A stretch of 15,619 nt of DNA from Chrysiogenales bacterium (lineage in GTDB: Bacteria > Acidobacteriota > Aminicenantia > UBA2199): the NCBI GenBank assembly GCA_004525465.1, contig SPCN01000022.1:1-15619 (forward strand), given 5' to 3'. This document shows positions 12,986 to 15,619 of the stretch, piece by piece. How positions within the stretch are numbered: the stretch's first letter is position 1; every line of letters begins with the position of its first letter. The notes under the pieces are model-generated. The model had not been told where the DNA came from. It ran no database searches and saw nothing but the letters and a program-made list of their open reading frames with translations. Made by a program: the position numbers and the translations under genes.

Positions 12986-15415
12986 ATGAAAACAAACTCC
13001 CTGAAAAAAATATGGCTCTTGATAGCCGCTCCCTTGTACCTGGCTGCTGCGCTGGCGGGTAATGATACCAGTCCCGATTTTTCAATCAATGTCACTCCAC
13101 CCCAAAGGAGTATTAATGCCGGGGAGTCAACCGAATACAATGTGGTTGTCCACTCAATTAATGAGTTTCAAGACCTCGTAACTCTTTCCATGGAGGGTTT
13201 GCCGGATGGAGCGCAGGCCTCTTTTGACGACAATCCGGTCACTCCCACGAAGGAAACCAAGCTCAGGATAACCACATTATCAGATACCCCGACTGGGACT
13301 TACACCCTTACTATTAAGGGAGAGGGGGGCGGCAAGGTTCATACAACTACGGTGATCCTTGAGATAAAGGGAGCCCCTGATTTTACAATCAATGCGTCCC
13401 CACCGCTGAGAAGCATTTATAAAGGAGAAGCCACATTCTATACAGTCGTTGTTCACTCCATAGAAGGGTTCAATGAGAGCGTGAATCTTTCCGTAGAGGG
13501 ACTCCCTTCCGGTGCATCGGCAAGTTTTGATCCAAATCCGGTCATTCCTACAGCCGAATCAAAACTCAATATTCAGACAACATCTGATACACCCTCGGGA
13601 AACTATGAATTAACAATAAAAGGAAGCGGAGGAGAGAAGACTCATTCAACCACAGTAACCCTTGAAATCAAGCCGTTCATTTCCGGCTTTTTGGAAAAAA
13701 CATTTTCTCTATCCCAAGCCTATCCCGGTCAGCAGATCGAAATGACGCTGCTGCTGAAAAACAATTCGGGAAACGATTTCCATGATATTACCTTGCGGGA
13801 TGAACTGCCTGCTTATCTGCTTTACCTGGACGACGACGCTTCCCCAAAAGCCAATCTGTCAGGCAGCAAAATCTCCTGGTTTTTTCGCCTCCTGAAACAG
13901 GGCAGTAAAATTAAAATCAAGGTGAAACTCAAGATTGCCGAGAATTGCCCCCCTTTAGAGATCCGCAATCTGGCCGATTTCCAGCACTCCCTGCTCCCAA
14001 AGCCTCTGGCTTCAAATCCAGCCGTCATTAAAATCCAGGAATTCCGCATCCAGCTAAACAAAACCGTCAGCCGCAGCCAGGCCCGGCCGGCCGACCTGCT
14101 TGAATACCGCATCATTGTCCGCAACCCGGCAGCGCACCCCCTGCCGGCCGCCCGCCTCCAGGATACCCTGGACGCGGAACTGGAACTGGTTTCCCAGCAG
14201 AGCGGCCTAGCCTTCCAGCAGCAGGGGGCGACGCTGATCTGGACAGGTGACATCGCTGCCGGCAAGGAAACCGGCATCTCGTTCACGGCGAGGATCCGCG
14301 CTGACGTTGTCGCCGGCACGCGCATCAGCAACGGCGCCAGCCTGGAAAGCAGGGCCCTTAGCGAACCGCTGCTCTCCAACACCGTGAGCACCCTGGTGGT
14401 CAGCGAACCCATCGCCAGCGCCCAGGTGCGTTTCAGCAAGAAAGCCGACATCCCGCAAAGCGAAGTGGGCCGGATCATCCGTTTCCGTCTGCTCATGGAA
14501 AACCGTTCGCCGTCCATCCTGCTCGCCCCCCGGCTGGAGGACTACCTGCCGCAGGGATTTGACTATGTGCCCGGATCAAGCGCCTGTGACGGCGTGAAAC
14601 TGGCCGACCCTCCGGGCCGCGGCAGGCTGGACTGGCCGATCCCCGCCATCCGGCCCGGCCAGACGTCCGTCCTGACCTACCAGGTGGTCATCGGCGCCGA
14701 TGTGCGCCGCGGCCGCAACGTCAACCGCGCGGTTTTCCATGCCCAGGACCAGTCCGGGCAAAACCTGCGCCTGGAGGCTGAGGCGTTCGTCAACATCTCC
14801 AGCAACACCATTGTTTTTTACAGCGCCGTGGAAGGCAACGTTTTCCTGGACCGGGACGGCAATGAATTCTACTCGCCGGCCGATACGCCCCTGCCCGGGA
14901 TCGAGGTACGCCTCTCCAACGGCCAGCAGTCGCTGACCGACGCCAGGGGCCGCTATTCTTTCCAGAGCCTGTTCCCCGGCGATTACGCCCTGGGCCTCAA
15001 CCGGGCCACGCTACCGGAAAGATACCGGGTGGTTTTCCCCGTCACCAAGGCGGTCACTCTTTTTGACGGCTTGACCGACACCGTCGATTTCGCCGTCAGT
15101 TTCCAGGGCGACGACGAAACACCGACCTGCCGCCTGCAGGGACGCGTATTCTTCGACAAGGTACCCAACCAGGCCTTCGATGCCGGAGAACCCCTGCTGG
15201 CCGATTTCAAGGTCGGGTTCGACGACGCCCTGCAGACGACCGGGAAAGACGGCTCCTTTGTCTTCAGCAAACTGCCGCCGGGAAAGCACACGCTCACCAT
15301 CACCTACGGCGGCCAAACCGTTCGCCGTGAAGTGTCCCTGCCGCCGGGACAAACCATGCTGGATATCCCCTTGCCCTTCAGCGGCATCGTCATCACCGTA
15401 CAGGGAGAAAAGTAA
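12986..15415 (+). CDS. Exported multidomain Ig-like / DUF11 / SdrD_B-type surface protein
   Basis: This 809-residue exported protein starts at ATG 12986, six bases after GAGGAG. It has a signal peptide (about 1-25, ending AAALAG). Two tandem Ig-like domains (31-131 and 132-229) share the pattern DF-IN--PP-RSI--GE and S-DTP-G-Y-LTIKG. Three DUF11-type repeats (conserved repeat domain, TIGR01451-like) follow at about 230-350, 352-475 and 479-605; they show FRIQLNKTVSRSQARPADLLEYRIIVRNP and VRFSKKADIPQSEVGRIIRFRLLMENRS patterns. Next come SdrD_B/carboxypeptidase-regulatory-like modules: VEGNVFLDRDGNEFYSPADTPLPGIEV at about 614-700 and GRVFFDKVPNQAFDAGEPLLADF at about 716-800. Such domains make extended extracellular stalks and adhesins. 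No sortase LPxTG or type IX signal is seen. The Ig pair differs in base composition from the rest. It is probably co-transcribed with the barrel upstream and the partial gene downstream. Confidence 0.88.
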   Translation: MKTNSLKKIWLLIAAPLYLAAALAGNDTSPDFSINVTPPQRSINAGESTEYNVVVHSINEFQDLVTLSMEGLPDGAQASFDDNPVTPTKETKLRITTLSDTPTGTYTLTIKGEGGGKVHTTTVILEIKGAPDFTINASPPLRSIYKGEATFYTVVVHSIEGFNESVNLSVEGLPSGASASFDPNPVIPTAESKLNIQTTSDTPSGNYELTIKGSGGEKTHSTTVTLEIKPFISGFLEKTFSLSQAYPGQQIEMTLLLKNNSGNDFHDITLRDELPAYLLYLDDDASPKANLSGSKISWFFRLLKQGSKIKIKVKLKIAENCPPLEIRNLADFQHSLLPKPLASNPAVIKIQEFRIQLNKTVSRSQARPADLLEYRIIVRNPAAHPLPAARLQDTLDAELELVSQQSGLAFQQQGATLIWTGDIAAGKETGISFTARIRADVVAGTRISNGASLESRALSEPLLSNTVSTLVVSEPIASAQVRFSKKADIPQSEVGRIIRFRLLMENRSPSILLAPRLEDYLPQGFDYVPGSSACDGVKLADPPGRGRLDWPIPAIRPGQTSVLTYQVVIGADVRRGRNVNRAVFHAQDQSGQNLRLEAEAFVNISSNTIVFYSAVEGNVFLDRDGNEFYSPADTPLPGIEVRLSNGQQSLTDARGRYSFQSLFPGDYALGLNRATLPERYRVVFPVTKAVTLFDGLTDTVDFAVSFQGDDETPTCRLQGRVFFDKVPNQAFDAGEPLLADFKVGFDDALQTTGKDGSFVFSKLPPGKHTLTITYGGQTVRREVSLPPGQTMLDIPLPFSGIVITVQGEK
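13076..13672 (+). repeat. Tandem Ig-like domain repeat, 303-base period
   Basis: Two copies, 13076-13378 and 13379-13672, encode domains about two-thirds identical in protein (about 64 of 98 aligned positions by eye). The second copy lacks the final three-codon linker. The nucleotide copies have diverged clearly, so the duplication is not recent or was acquired as a pair. The block is AT-richer than its surroundings: bases 13561-13620 hold 19 G+C of 60, while bases 14641-14700 in the same gene hold 44 of 60. Confidence 0.85.
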
Positions 15416-15416
15416 A

Positions 15417-15619
15417 ATGAACGCCAAAAAAAATCGCACCCTGCAACCGGCCCTGATCCTGTTCTTCATTTTGCTGGCCGCCGCCCTGCCGGCCCAGACC
15501 ACCGGCGTCAGCGGTGACAGCACCATCAACCAGTGCGAAACCAAGACGTACATAATCAGTGTTTTAAACAATTCCGGCAGCCCGTTGACCGCCATGGTCG
15601 TCACGGCAAAGCTGGGCAA
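15417..15619 (+). CDS. Exported protein, partial, possibly another DUF11-type surface protein
   Basis: The first 67 codons of a gene running off the right edge. The ATG follows the previous stop by one base, with GGGAG a short distance upstream inside that gene. A signal peptide (about residues 1-27: lysines and arginine at 4-7, a hydrophobic core, then LPAQ) precedes TTGVSGDSTINQCETKTYII and SVLNNSGSPLTAMVVTAKLG. That resembles the first strands of a DUF11-type repeat (threonine-rich, a V-x-N-x-G turn and alternating strands), as in its neighbour. With only about 40 mature residues visible the family is tentative, but export and co-transcription with the upstream gene are well supported. Confidence 0.75.
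   Translation, partial: MNAKKNRTLQPALILFFILLAAALPAQTTGVSGDSTINQCETKTYIISVLNNSGSPLTAMVVTAKLG

Noticed and set aside
13822..14517. 231-codon open frame on the minus strand
   Set aside because: It is Ser/Arg/Leu-rich, as expected from the antisense of a GC-rich gene, and lies fully inside the DUF11 repeats of the plus-strand gene.
1..15619. CRISPR arrays, tRNA or rRNA genes, insertion sequences
   Set aside because: No short regularly spaced repeats, no transposase-like protein, no terminal inverted repeats with target duplications and no recognisable tRNA or rRNA sequence were seen. Almost all of the window is protein-coding.

Overview
The window comes from a Gram-negative (diderm) bacterium. 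It carries a complete Tol-Pal envelope module, a Pal lipoprotein with an OmpA-type peptidoglycan-binding domain, several exported proteins and at least two predicted outer-membrane beta-barrels. Composition is moderately GC-rich in the genes and AT-rich in the short gaps. A MglA-type GTPase, DUF11/SdrD_B-type surface proteins and a biotin-dependent acyl-CoA carboxyltransferase together are compatible with an Acidobacteriota/Aminicenantes-like or deltaproteobacterial-type lineage. That placement is inference from gene content and was not tested.

Layout. (1) Bases 1-1055, minus strand: the N-terminal two thirds of an acyl-CoA carboxylase carboxyltransferase subunit (propionyl-/methylmalonyl-CoA type), cut by the window edge. 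(2) Bases 1056-1250: a divergent intergenic region with a candidate promoter and a possible RNA hairpin. (3) Bases 1251-4415: tolQ-tolR-tolA-like-tolB, joined by overlaps of 1, 4 and 1 bases, so clearly one operon. (4) Bases 4416-4496: an AT-rich gap with a near-consensus sigma70-type promoter (TTGACA, 17 bases, TATATT) and a strong ribosome-binding site for pal. (5) Bases 4497-10501: pal, cpoB-like, ssb, a MglA-like GTPase with a long acidic C-terminal extension, an unknown secreted protein, a family 5 solute-binding-like protein and a small outer-membrane barrel. They are spaced by 5, 1, -1, 10, -8 and -8 bases. (6) Bases 10502-10601: a regulatory gap with a 16-bp perfect palindrome and two TATAAT boxes. 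(7) Bases 10602-15619: a large outer-membrane barrel whose signal-peptide start is separated from its body by an in-frame TAA, then an 809-residue Ig/DUF11/SdrD_B-type exported protein, then the start of another exported protein running off the window.

How it fits together. The Tol-Pal genes build the proton-motive-force-driven machine that links inner membrane, peptidoglycan and outer membrane at division. CpoB-like and Pal are its usual companions. The next four genes (GTPase, unknown secreted protein, solute-binding-like protein, small barrel) are fused into the same transcription unit and look like an uncharacterised envelope-associated set. The last three genes look like a surface-exposed barrel-plus-Ig-fibre locus.

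The strongest anomalies are the in-frame TAA at 10665-10667, between a complete lipoprotein signal and the mature barrel, and a compositionally foreign tandem Ig-domain pair (13076-13672) inside the DUF11 protein.
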